Of a DNA stretch of 24,133 nt, positions 1-7,682 are shown in pieces. The translations under genes were made by a program, and so were the position numbers. Origin of the DNA: CAKUFA01 sp963646285 (GTDB lineage Bacteria; Bacillota; Clostridia; Christensenellales; Aristaeellaceae); NCBI GenBank assembly GCA_963646285.1, contig CAVIWF010000040.1, forward strand, positions 1-24,133, given 5' to 3'. Numbering within the stretch: the first letter of the stretch is position 1; each line of letters opens with the position of its first letter. The notes under the pieces were generated by a model that worked only from the letters and a program-made list of their open reading frames with translations, was not told the origin of the DNA and searched no databases.

Positions 1-52
1 CTTCCGTCGTTTCGACCTCATCAAAAAAGTCGATGAAACTTATTCTTTCCAT
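1..52 (-). CDS. possible 5' end of a divergent gene, cut by window edge
   Basis: An ATG at 52 on the minus strand opens a reading frame (MERISFIDFFDEVETTE) that stays open for 17 codons to the window edge. It would be divergent from ychF. A TTTTCA/TATAAC pair with 17 bp spacing lies just upstream, but there is no convincing ribosome binding site. The fragment is too short to assign to any family and could be chance. Confidence 0.25.
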   Translation of the reverse strand, partial: MERISFIDFFDEVETTE

Positions 53-141
53 GCTCGTGTTATATCATATTTTTCGCCGCTTGAAAAGGTCTCATGTGGG
101 AGTTTCTGAAAATTGATTTCCGTGCCATCACGCTTTCAAGA

Positions 142-170
142 TTGCTTTTCTTATTTCAATCAAGTATAAT
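142..170 (+). promoter_or_regulatory. promoter of ychF
   Basis: TTGCTT (142-147) and a perfect TATAAT (165-170) are separated by 17 bp, 44 bp before the ychF start. The rest of 53-213 is AT-rich and shows no gene. Confidence 0.7.
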
Positions 171-213
171 GTTTCCTTGGTAGAGGATCAACACGAGAGG
201 AGAACGTACCGAT

Positions 214-1311
214 ATGAAACTTGGCGTTGTGGGACTTCCCAACGTGGGAAAGAGCACACTTTTCAATGCAATTACGAAGGCAGGCGCACAGGCTGCCAAT
301 TATCCTTTCTGCACCATTGAGCCCAACACCGGCGTTGTCATGGTGCCGGACGGGCGACTGGATGTGCTGGCCAATATGTATCACCCCAAGAAGGTTACCC
401 CCACCACCATCGAGTTTGTGGACATTGCCGGTCTGGTGAAGGGCGCAAGCCACGGCGAAGGTCTGGGCAACAAGTTTCTCAGCCACATTCGTGAAGTGGA
501 TGCCATTGTGCACGTGGTGCGGTGCTTTGAGGATGAAAACATCATCCACGTGGACGGTTCCATTGACCCGGCACGGGATATTGAAACCATCAATCTGGAG
601 CTGATTTTCGCCGACATGGATACCGTCCAGCGCCGGAAGGATCGTGCCGTGAAGAACCTTCGTGGCGGCGACAAGAAAGCCGGTGCAGAGGCAGAACTGG
701 CTGAAAAGCTGTATACTCATTTGGAGAGCGGTAAGCCTGCCCGTACCTATCCCTATACCGATGAAGAGCAGGAAATTGTGGATAGCTGGTTCCTGCTGAC
801 CACCAAGCCCGTCATTTACGCCGCCAACATTGCCGACAGCGACCTTGGCAAGGATGTGAGCGAAATTTCCGGTCTGGACAAGGTGGAAGCTATTGCCAAG
901 GCAGAACATGCCGAAATGCTGGTGATTTCCGCACAGATTGAGGAAGAAATCGCTCAGATGGATCCGGAGGAAAAGGCCGAGTTTATTGAAGAGTTGGGCA
1001 TTGGCCAGAGCGGTCTGGATCGACTGATCACCGCCTGCTACCGGCTGCTGGGGCTGATTTCCTTCCTGACGGCCGGCGAGGATGAGTGCCGTGCCTGGAC
1101 CATCAAGGAAGGCACCAAGGCCCCCCAGGCTGCCGGCAAAATTCACACGGACTTTGAAAAGGGCTTCATCCGGGCAGAAATCGTTCCCTTTGACACCTTG
1201 GTGGAGCTGGGTTCCATGGCTGCCTGCAAGGAAAAGGGTCTGGTTCGCTCCGAGGGCAAGGATTATGTTATGAAGGACGGGGACATTACGCTGTTCCGCT
1301 TCAACGTCTAA
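214..1311 (+). CDS. ychF: redox-regulated ATPase YchF (OLA1/Obg-like)
   Basis: YchF is a universally conserved Obg-related P-loop NTPase that binds ribosomes and prefers ATP over GTP. The 365-residue length is normal for the family. The Walker A motif GLPNVGKST lies at residues 7-15, followed by the FVDIAGLVKGAS segment (switch II type) near residues 68-80. The coiled-coil insertion is in the middle, and a C-terminal TGS domain ends in the typical KEGTKAPQAAGKIHTDFEKG stretch and RSEGKDYVMKDGDI. The ATG at 214 follows an AGAGGAG ribosome binding site at 196-202. It is the first gene of a + strand set with the ATP-grasp gene 30 bp downstream. This is a housekeeping gene with a secure assignment. 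Confidence 0.97.
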   Translation: MKLGVVGLPNVGKSTLFNAITKAGAQAANYPFCTIEPNTGVVMVPDGRLDVLANMYHPKKVTPTTIEFVDIAGLVKGASHGEGLGNKFLSHIREVDAIVHVVRCFEDENIIHVDGSIDPARDIETINLELIFADMDTVQRRKDRAVKNLRGGDKKAGAEAELAEKLYTHLESGKPARTYPYTDEEQEIVDSWFLLTTKPVIYAANIADSDLGKDVSEISGLDKVEAIAKAEHAEMLVISAQIEEEIAQMDPEEKAEFIEELGIGQSGLDRLITACYRLLGLISFLTAGEDECRAWTIKEGTKAPQAAGKIHTDFEKGFIRAEIVPFDTLVELGSMAACKEKGLVRSEGKDYVMKDGDITLFRFNV

Positions 1312-1341
1312 CGCAACGTCTAAAGAAGGGATCTGAAGGCA

Positions 1342-2352
1342 ATGAGCAGATTATCTTACTTTATGAAGCGTGCCGTAAGGATTGACTGGAAACGCATGCG
1401 GGAAACCACCAAAACGCTGGAGGAGCGCAGCGGCAAGTCCCATGCATGGCTCATGCGTGACATGCTGGACTGTGCGCTGAAGTACAATGCCGGCTATGTG
1501 GATTACAAGATTGCCGAGATGTACAAGCTGAATGATGCCCAGCGGAAGACGGTCATTACCCGGGGCATTTCCAACAACATTGTTCGCCGGATGAATGACA
1601 AGGCATACTGGCATTTCTTCGATGACAAGACCCAGTTCAACCAGCTTTTTGGTGCCTATATCCACCGCAAGTGGCTGCTGATCAATGCTGATACCGACCC
1701 TGCCGCCCTGGCGGACATCACCAAGGGAAATACCCAATTGATCGGCAAGCCTCTGGAAGGTTCCAGCGGTCAGGGCATTCTGAAATTCACAGAAGAGGAC
1801 TGGAAGGGGGGCGCAGAAGCCTTTAAGCAGCTTTTGCTGGACAAGGGCATCGGCATTCTGGAAGAAATGGTTGTGCAGCATCACGATATGGCCGCCCTGT
1901 GCCCCACGTCCGTTAACACCTGCCGCATTGCTACCCTATTGGGGGACAAGCAGCAGGGCATTGTGTACGCCTTCCTGCGCATTGGCAATGGTAAGGTGAT
2001 GGATAATGTGGACTGCGGCGGTATGGCTGCCCGTATTGATTTGGACAGCGGCATGCTGAAAACCGTAGGTGCCGATAAGCAGGGCAATACCTACGAGAAG
2101 CATCCCATGACCGGCACGCCCATTGTGGGCTTTACCATTCCCCACTGGGAAGAAGCCAAGCAAATGTGTCTGGAAGCCGCTCAGAAGGTTCCTCAGATGC
2201 GCTTTGTGGCGTGGGATGTGGCCATCACCGAGGATGGTCCCACCTTCATTGAGGGAAACTCCTTCCCCAGCCATGCCATTCCCCAGTTTGCAGCCCATTA
2301 TCCGGACGGCATCGGCATCCTGCCGGAATTCGAAAAGTTTATCGATTTGTAA
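1342..2352 (+). CDS. sugar-transfer associated ATP-grasp domain protein
   Basis: This 336-residue protein shows the ATP-grasp fold of the family often named 'sugar-transfer associated ATP-grasp', which occurs in polysaccharide or cell-envelope contexts and whose substrate is mostly unknown. Visible signs are the nucleotide-binding loop GKPLEGSSGQGI, the hinge-like GILEEMVVQH, the family stretch PTSVNTCRIAT, and the metal-binding C-terminal segment VAITEDGPTFIEGNSFPSH. No signal peptide or membrane segment is present. It sits between ychF and yifB and is probably co-transcribed with them; the start follows GAAGG. The neighbours give no clue to substrate. The family call is firm, but the reaction (ligation of a carboxylate to an amine or similar) is only inferred from the fold. 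Confidence 0.85.
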   Translation: MSRLSYFMKRAVRIDWKRMRETTKTLEERSGKSHAWLMRDMLDCALKYNAGYVDYKIAEMYKLNDAQRKTVITRGISNNIVRRMNDKAYWHFFDDKTQFNQLFGAYIHRKWLLINADTDPAALADITKGNTQLIGKPLEGSSGQGILKFTEEDWKGGAEAFKQLLLDKGIGILEEMVVQHHDMAALCPTSVNTCRIATLLGDKQQGIVYAFLRIGNGKVMDNVDCGGMAARIDLDSGMLKTVGADKQGNTYEKHPMTGTPIVGFTIPHWEEAKQMCLEAAQKVPQMRFVAWDVAITEDGPTFIEGNSFPSHAIPQFAAHYPDGIGILPEFEKFIDL

Positions 2353-2389
2353 AGGAAAGACTGATTCAGCGTGGTAAGGGGGCGTTCCT

Positions 2390-3922
2390 GTGCTGGCACA
2401 AACTTTGGGCTATGGGTTAAGCGGTGTCAACGGCTTCGCCGTAAAGGTGGAAGTCTATGCCGCTCCCGGTCTGCCCGTGTTGGAAATCATCGGCCTGCCG
2501 GACGCTTCCGTAAAGGAAAGCCGTGACCGGGTGAATGCCGCCATTGTGAACTCCGGCTTTGCCATGCCTGTGGCACGGGTAACCGTGAATCTGGCGCCTG
2601 CGGATATGAAAAAGGAAGGTCCTGCCTTTGACCTTCCCATTGCCGTCAGTGTGCTGATGGCTTCCTCCCAGCTGGAACAGATGGACTTAACCAAGGTGCT
2701 GCTGCTGGGCGAACTGTCTCTGGACGGGTCTCTTCAGCCGGTTCGCGGTGCGCTGCCCATGGTGATCAGTGCCAGCGAGCAGGGCATTACCGATGTGATT
2801 CTGCCCAAAGGGAACGCCATGGAAGTTGCCTGCATTCAGGGCATTTGTGTGCACCCTGCCGCCAACCTGCGGGAGGTTGTTGCCCACCTGAATGGACGGG
2901 AACACATTCCGGCACAGGTGCAGCGCACCTATTCCGACATTTTGCAGGAGCGGCAGCCCCTGTGCGACCTGGCTCAGGTGCAGGGGCAGTTAGGTGCCCG
3001 CCGTGCATTGGAAGTAGCGGCGGCCGGTGGTCACAATATGCTGATGATCGGCGTGCCCGGCAGCGGCAAAACCATGCTGGCACGGTGCCTTCCCGGTATT
3101 CTGCCCCCCATGACCTTCGAGGAAGCACTGGAAACCACCCGCATTCATTCCATTGCAGGCAAGCTTTCCCCCGGCAGTGGACTCATGGTCACACGCCCCT
3201 TCTGTGCGCCCCACCACAGTGCTTCCGTTGCATCCCTCATCGGCGGCGGCGCCAATGCCAAGCCCGGCGAGGTATCCCTGTCCCACAATGGGGTCTTGTT
3301 CCTTGATGAATTGCCGGAGTTCAGCCGCCCCGCCTTGGAAGCCCTGCGTCAGCCCTTGGAGGATGGGGTAGTTTCCGTCACCCGGGTGCAGAATCAGGCA
3401 CAGTATCAATCCAGTTTTATGCTTATTGCCAGCATGAACCCCTGCCCCTGCGGCTACTTTGGCAGCAAGACCAAGCAATGCCGGTGTTCCCAGCGGGAGA
3501 TTCGCCGCTATCTGGATCGAGTATCGGGTCCTCTGCTGGATCGGATTGATATTCAGGTGGAAGTGGACGCTGTGCCGGTGAAGGAAATCAATGCTTCTCA
3601 GGGTGCTGAATCCTCTGAGGTGGTGGCGGCACGGGTTCGCAAGGCTCGTGAAATTCAGCAGCAGCGTTACCGCAAGGATGGCATTCATTGCAATGCCCAG
3701 CTGGATTCCCGGCTTTCCAAACGCTACTGTGCGCTGAACAGCGAAGCGACCCAGGTGCTGCATCTTGCCGTGGATCGAATGGGCATGAGCATGCGTGCCT
3801 ACGGGCGGGTGCTGAAGGTAGCAAGAACCATTGCCGACCTGCGGGGTTCCGAGAACATCGAAACATCCGACGTAGCAGAGGCAATTCAATTCCGAGAATT
3901 GGATGGAAAGTATTGGCAATAA
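2390..3922 (+). CDS. YifB/ComM family Mg-chelatase-like AAA+ ATPase
   Basis: A 510-residue protein of the YifB family, whose studied member ComM is a hexameric branch-migration helicase in natural transformation. The order is typical: an N-terminal Lon-protease-like domain (residues 1-about 170), then a Mg-chelatase-type AAA+ core with Walker A GVPGSGKT at residues 221-228 and Walker B GVLFLDELPEF. Next come the family Cys cluster NPCPCGYFG...CRCS and the arginine-rich sensor region. A Mg-chelatase C-terminal helical domain ends the protein. The start is GTG at 2390, preceded by AAGGGGG. It follows the ATP-grasp gene by 37 bp and is closed by the hairpin at 3926-3965. Length and domains are complete. 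Confidence 0.95.
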   Translation: MLAQTLGYGLSGVNGFAVKVEVYAAPGLPVLEIIGLPDASVKESRDRVNAAIVNSGFAMPVARVTVNLAPADMKKEGPAFDLPIAVSVLMASSQLEQMDLTKVLLLGELSLDGSLQPVRGALPMVISASEQGITDVILPKGNAMEVACIQGICVHPAANLREVVAHLNGREHIPAQVQRTYSDILQERQPLCDLAQVQGQLGARRALEVAAAGGHNMLMIGVPGSGKTMLARCLPGILPPMTFEEALETTRIHSIAGKLSPGSGLMVTRPFCAPHHSASVASLIGGGANAKPGEVSLSHNGVLFLDELPEFSRPALEALRQPLEDGVVSVTRVQNQAQYQSSFMLIASMNPCPCGYFGSKTKQCRCSQREIRRYLDRVSGPLLDRIDIQVEVDAVPVKEINASQGAESSEVVAARVRKAREIQQQRYRKDGIHCNAQLDSRLSKRYCALNSEATQVLHLAVDRMGMSMRAYGRVLKVARTIADLRGSENIETSDVAEAIQFRELDGKYWQ

Positions 3923-3925
3923 TGC

Positions 3926-3965
3926 AAATTGGGCACGGACGAGTTGGTACGTCCGTGCCCAATTT
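3926..3965. terminator. bidirectional hairpin between converging genes
   Basis: A 16-bp perfect stem (3926-3941 with 3950-3965) encloses an 8-nt loop. It lies in the 45-bp gap between the ends of yifB (+) and the minus-strand operon (stop at 3968). Both flanks are T-rich only in part (AATTTGTTT on the + side), so it probably works as a shared terminator. Confidence 0.8.
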
Positions 3966-3967
3966 GT

Positions 3968-4744
3968 TTATGCCTCTACATCTTTGCCGTACACTTCCAG
4001 CTGCCGAAGGGCTGGGAATGCCGAAGGATTGTCGCACTTGATCAGGTGATCCAGCAGCAGCGTCCTTGTTTTGTGGCTGCCCAGTGCAATGCGCTGTCCA
4101 CCATCCCGCCCTTCCAAGGGGAAGGTCTTCGTAAAGCCGTCATCCAGAGTAACCGTGCCGGAGATCCAGTAGGCATCATGGGGAAAATCTGCCCGCAGAT
4201 ACATCACAAGGGTATCAATTTCCACTTCCCGGCCAAAGTCCAAGGTCAGGGCAGCGTCCGTCCTTGCGCCGATGCCCCAGCTGCCGAAAGGCCACTCCCC
4301 ATGGCCGCAGGCAATGTGCTCGCCGTCAATAACATTCCGGGCAGCAAAGCCGCTTTCATTTCTGGTTTCCACATTGGCCGTTGCATGGGGATAGGCAGTC
4401 ACATCCCCCCGCTGATCCGCCGGGTTTTCCGCCAAATTGCGATAGCAGTTGTCTGCCGCCGGGCGAATGGAAATCAGGTGCATTTCCCCTGCAAATGCCT
4501 TAGGCGGATAAACCACCAGTCCATCCCCCTGCAGCGGAAGCCGGTAGGTGAAAGCCTTCTCCGGCAGGTACAGGCGGGCAGGCTTCACCTGCTGATCCAC
4601 CTGTGCAATCACGTGAGCACTTGCCGAGGCGAAACGAATTTCGTCGCCCTCTTCATACGCCCCTTTGTAAAGCAGTGCCGCTTCCGCTTCGCCGCTGCTT
4701 TGCGCCAGAAGAACCCCCTGACGCCAAATTTCAATGCTGTACAT
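3968..4744 (-). CDS. galactose-binding-like (discoidin-fold) protein, last gene of uronate operon
   Basis: A 258-residue protein I cannot name precisely. The first ~95 residues look like a small beta-rich domain (MYSIEIWRQG..., LYLPEKAFTYRLPLQGDGL). The rest has the pattern of an F5/8-type-C or galactose-binding-like jelly roll: NVIDGEHIACGHGEWPFGSWG, then LTLDFGREVEIDTLVMYLRAD, WISGTVTLDDG and a closing LRQLEVYG. There is no signal peptide or anchor, so it is probably cytoplasmic. It follows the GH88 gene by 6 bp with a modest GTGAGG site, ending the operon. In this context it may bind or present the oligosaccharide substrate or be an accessory to the hydrolase. No catalytic motif is recognised, so an enzymatic role is neither supported nor excluded. 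Confidence 0.7.
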   Translation of the reverse strand: MYSIEIWRQGVLLAQSSGEAEAALLYKGAYEEGDEIRFASASAHVIAQVDQQVKPARLYLPEKAFTYRLPLQGDGLVVYPPKAFAGEMHLISIRPAADNCYRNLAENPADQRGDVTAYPHATANVETRNESGFAARNVIDGEHIACGHGEWPFGSWGIGARTDAALTLDFGREVEIDTLVMYLRADFPHDAYWISGTVTLDDGFTKTFPLEGRDGGQRIALGSHKTRTLLLDHLIKCDNPSAFPALRQLEVYGKDVEA

Positions 4745-4750
4745 ACTGCC

Positions 4751-5878
4751 TCACTTTCCAGCCATCCACAGACCAGCGTCCGTGCCCCGCAGCTTGCAAA
4801 GTGCCTCCACAAAGAAGTAATCCCCATAGAGGATATTCACGTGGCGACCGGCTCCGTCATTGTGATAGCTGGCGGTGCACTTTTGCAGAATGCCCATGTT
4901 GTTGTCCGTCCAGTCAGCGCACAGGGTGTTCAGTGCCGTCAACAGCTTCATGGCTGCCGCCCGGTAAGTCTCCCCTTCCTCGCCGCCGACCACTTTGGCA
5001 AGCTCCAGCAGACCGCAGGCAGCGCAGGCACCGGCAATGTTGTCGATCCGCTCCTCATCCTTGGGCTGCCGGAAATCGCAGTCGGTCAGGCCGTCTTCAC
5101 GGATATTGGCAATGAAGTACTTTGCACATTTTCTCGCCACATCAATATACTTGCTGTCGCCGGTATTGATGCCAGTCAGGGTGAAGCCGTACAGCGCCCA
5201 TGCCTGTCCACGGCTCCAGCTGGAGCCGGGTGCATAGCCCTGTCCGCCGGGCTTGTCCAGTGCTTTCCCGGTTGCAGGGTCGAAGACCACAATATGGTTG
5301 CTGCTGCCATCCTCACGGATGAACTCCCGAATGGTGGTATCCGCATGGATGCGGGCAATGGCCTCAAATCGGGGATCTCCCGTCTGCTTGCCTGCCCAGT
5401 AGAGGATGTTCAGGTTCATCATGCAGTCAATAATGGCATATCCTGCCCGATCTTCCCCCGGCCAGGCACGGATAAATCCTACCGGATTAAAGCGCCCTGC
5501 CAGCAGGGTAGCGGCGTGGAGCGTATCTGCATGGGCCTGCTCATCCTTCAAAATACGGTCGTGTGCACCGGTGGACAGCAGGTACATGAAGCCCACATCG
5601 TGATTCAGCAGCATGAAGGAACGCAGCTCTGCCGTCAACAGTTTTTCCACACGGAGGGCTTCCTCCTTGAACACATCCTTGCCGGTGGCCACATACATCT
5701 GCCACATCATGCCCGGCCAGAATCCGCCCGTCCACCAGCTGTTGCCGTCAAAAGGGGCAGGGGCATAGCCATCTTTTTGTCCCATGTAGGGGATGATTCC
5801 CTGCTCTGCCGCACGCTTTGCGCCTTTCTCCAGCTTTTCGCAGGCACGGTTGAAAGCCTCGTCAACCCATCTTTCCAT
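4751..5878 (-). CDS. GH88 unsaturated glucuronyl hydrolase
   Basis: GH88 enzymes hydrate the 4,5-unsaturated uronic acid left at the non-reducing end by polysaccharide lyases, releasing 4-deoxy-5-keto-uronate and the shortened sugar. The 375-residue length matches the family. The alpha/alpha-barrel signatures are visible: NSWWTGGFWPGMMW (residues 46-59), HDVGFMY with D94, DCMMNL with D151, and GYAPGSSWSRGQAWALYG (215-231). By family knowledge D94 and D151 match the two essential Asp residues of Bacillus UGL (D88, D149). No signal peptide is present, so it acts in the cytoplasm. The start at 5878 has a GGAGG site 9 nt upstream and overlaps the DUF2264 gene end by 17 nt, indicating coupling. 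Chondroitin- or heparin-type substrates are likely but not proven. Confidence 0.93.
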   Translation of the reverse strand: MERWVDEAFNRACEKLEKGAKRAAEQGIIPYMGQKDGYAPAPFDGNSWWTGGFWPGMMWQMYVATGKDVFKEEALRVEKLLTAELRSFMLLNHDVGFMYLLSTGAHDRILKDEQAHADTLHAATLLAGRFNPVGFIRAWPGEDRAGYAIIDCMMNLNILYWAGKQTGDPRFEAIARIHADTTIREFIREDGSSNHIVVFDPATGKALDKPGGQGYAPGSSWSRGQAWALYGFTLTGINTGDSKYIDVARKCAKYFIANIREDGLTDCDFRQPKDEERIDNIAGACAACGLLELAKVVGGEEGETYRAAAMKLLTALNTLCADWTDNNMGILQKCTASYHNDGAGRHVNILYGDYFFVEALCKLRGTDAGLWMAGK

Positions 5879-7682
5879 ATTGCAAAACCTCCATCGGCGG
5901 ATTCTTCCAAGCTACCTTTCCGCCGGTTTTTGTGCCGAATACCCCGCTGATGAGCACCGTTTCACCCTTCCCGATTTTTGCCGTCAGGGTGGGGATCAAT
6001 GTGCGGGGCACCATCAGGTTGGTGTTAGGTTCCGGCATCACGTTCTGCTGACCATCATAGCCCTGCAGATTCATCACACCGCTGATTCCCCAGGGGGCAA
6101 TCACTGCTGCCTGACCGTTTTCACACACTTCCAAGGGCGTTTGGGCATGCTGTCCGTAAATCACGCTGCCGTCACAGCCGTCACGGGAAATGGCGTAGCC
6201 GCCTTCAGCGGCATACAGCTCCCGGTCGCTGGTGATATGGTGAATACGCACATGCCATTCCCCATAAGGACGCAGCTCCGTCCGCACCGTAACCCCGGCA
6301 AAGGGATGCCAGGTGGAAAGGACGCAGTCTTCCCTGATTTCATACTCCTCGCAGCCGTAGCGGGGATGCCAGGTATCCCCGTCTTCGCTCAGTGCCAGCA
6401 TGTTGTCGAAGGCACCGTCCTTCAGCAGCTTCTGGGCCTTACTGACGCTAAAACCAAACAGGCTGGAATAAACGAACTTCTCGTACTTGGCTTCATCGTG
6501 GCTGTGTTCATGGGCACGATTGCCTGCCACGAAGGCCATCACATGGCTCTTGTCATCACTTCTGGTCACCAGCATACGGGCGTGAGGCTGCAGGGAAACC
6601 TTGGGGGTATCCACCTCTGCCTCTTCTGCCTGCCAGAAGGGATGATCCTCCGGCAATGCAAGGCAGGCGAAGGCCTTCATGGCCCAGTAAGGCGAGCCGG
6701 GAGCGTTGTAGCCTTCCGCCATCAGCAGGCTCGGGTACCCATAGCCAATGGTCAGCACACCATCCCGGGTGAAGATGGGCTTGCTGAACCACTTGCGCAT
6801 ATTGCCCAGCAGCAAATGCTTCATCTGCCCATACCCGACCGCTTCGCATTCCGCTTCTGCCAGCGCCTGAGCCGCATAGAAGGCGCCCTGGGCAAAGCGA
6901 TAGGTCAAGCTTCTGCCGTAGGCCAGTGCTTCACAGGAGCTGTCAAACCAGCAGGCAAAATCGGCAGCCATTTGCTTCCCCCGCTGGATATAGGCCTGAC
7001 TGCGCTCCGGGTCTTTGTCTCCCATGACCTTTGCATAAACCAGGCCATAGAAGTGGAAAGCCCACATGGTGTAATACTCACGCTGATTGAAATAGTCGAA
7101 GTACCAGCCATCGCCTTCGTAGTGCTCTTCAATCATGGCAAAGTCTTTCTGCATCCGTTCTTCATCGTGGGGAACGCCGCAGACAATAAAGCCCATATTG
7201 ACCAGCACCCGGAAGAAGGTCCAGTTGTTCTTCGGCATGTCGTGGTGGTTGATTTGATCCAGCCATGCATGGAGCTGCTTTTGGGTCTTCTCCGGCAGGT
7301 CGAAGAAGAACTCCTTGGGTGCCAGTGCCATGCCCATGCCAAACACAGCCATTTCCACCAGTCGCTGATCGTAGTCCACCACTTCGCCCCAGTATTCCGG
7401 ATTTTCCGGATCAACACCGGCAATAATGCCCTGCCGCCAAGCCTGCCACAGGGGCTGTACGCTTGCACAGTGCCCCGCCAACATGGGCACAATGGCCCAC
7501 AGTGGACGAGCGAAAGCTTCCATCTGGGCAATATCATCCGGGTACACTGCTCCTGTGTCCCCCAAATGCAGGCGAGCCTTGTTGGGGCTAAGGAGCGGCA
7601 GCAGAGGCTCAATCAGCTGCACCGCCGCCTTTTCCACATCTGCCCGGGTACGCAAAGGATTATTCTTCACACAATTTCCCAT
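5862..7682 (-). CDS. DUF2264 family protein (candidate glycoside hydrolase)
   Basis: A 606-residue protein with the DUF2264 pattern in its N-terminal ~360 residues, an (alpha/alpha) toroid-like region: LWAIVPMLAG, YWGEVVDYDQRLVEMA, KNNWTFFRVLVNMG, GDGWYFDYFNQREYYTMWAFHFYG, and YGRSLTYRFAQGAFY. A beta-rich C-terminal region follows. Family members sit in uronate polysaccharide loci; from memory some were classed as GH154 beta-glucuronidases, which I cannot verify here. The start is set at 7682 because GGAGGG lies 8 nt upstream; a longer frame from 7721 has no such site. The chosen start still overlaps the lyase gene by 23 nt. No signal peptide, so cytoplasmic. Likely role: release of an uronic acid or other terminal sugar from imported fragments. 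Confidence 0.85.
   Translation of the reverse strand: MGNCVKNNPLRTRADVEKAAVQLIEPLLPLLSPNKARLHLGDTGAVYPDDIAQMEAFARPLWAIVPMLAGHCASVQPLWQAWRQGIIAGVDPENPEYWGEVVDYDQRLVEMAVFGMGMALAPKEFFFDLPEKTQKQLHAWLDQINHHDMPKNNWTFFRVLVNMGFIVCGVPHDEERMQKDFAMIEEHYEGDGWYFDYFNQREYYTMWAFHFYGLVYAKVMGDKDPERSQAYIQRGKQMAADFACWFDSSCEALAYGRSLTYRFAQGAFYAAQALAEAECEAVGYGQMKHLLLGNMRKWFSKPIFTRDGVLTIGYGYPSLLMAEGYNAPGSPYWAMKAFACLALPEDHPFWQAEEAEVDTPKVSLQPHARMLVTRSDDKSHVMAFVAGNRAHEHSHDEAKYEKFVYSSLFGFSVSKAQKLLKDGAFDNMLALSEDGDTWHPRYGCEEYEIREDCVLSTWHPFAGVTVRTELRPYGEWHVRIHHITSDRELYAAEGGYAISRDGCDGSVIYGQHAQTPLEVCENGQAAVIAPWGISGVMNLQGYDGQQNVMPEPNTNLMVPRTLIPTLTAKIGKGETVLISGVFGTKTGGKVAWKNPPMEVLQYGKMG

Noticed and set aside
3929..5950. 673-codon open frame on the + strand
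   Set aside because: It runs antisense through the GH88 and binding-fold genes, which have clear family motifs; the frame is open only because of the biased codons of the real genes and shows no motif.
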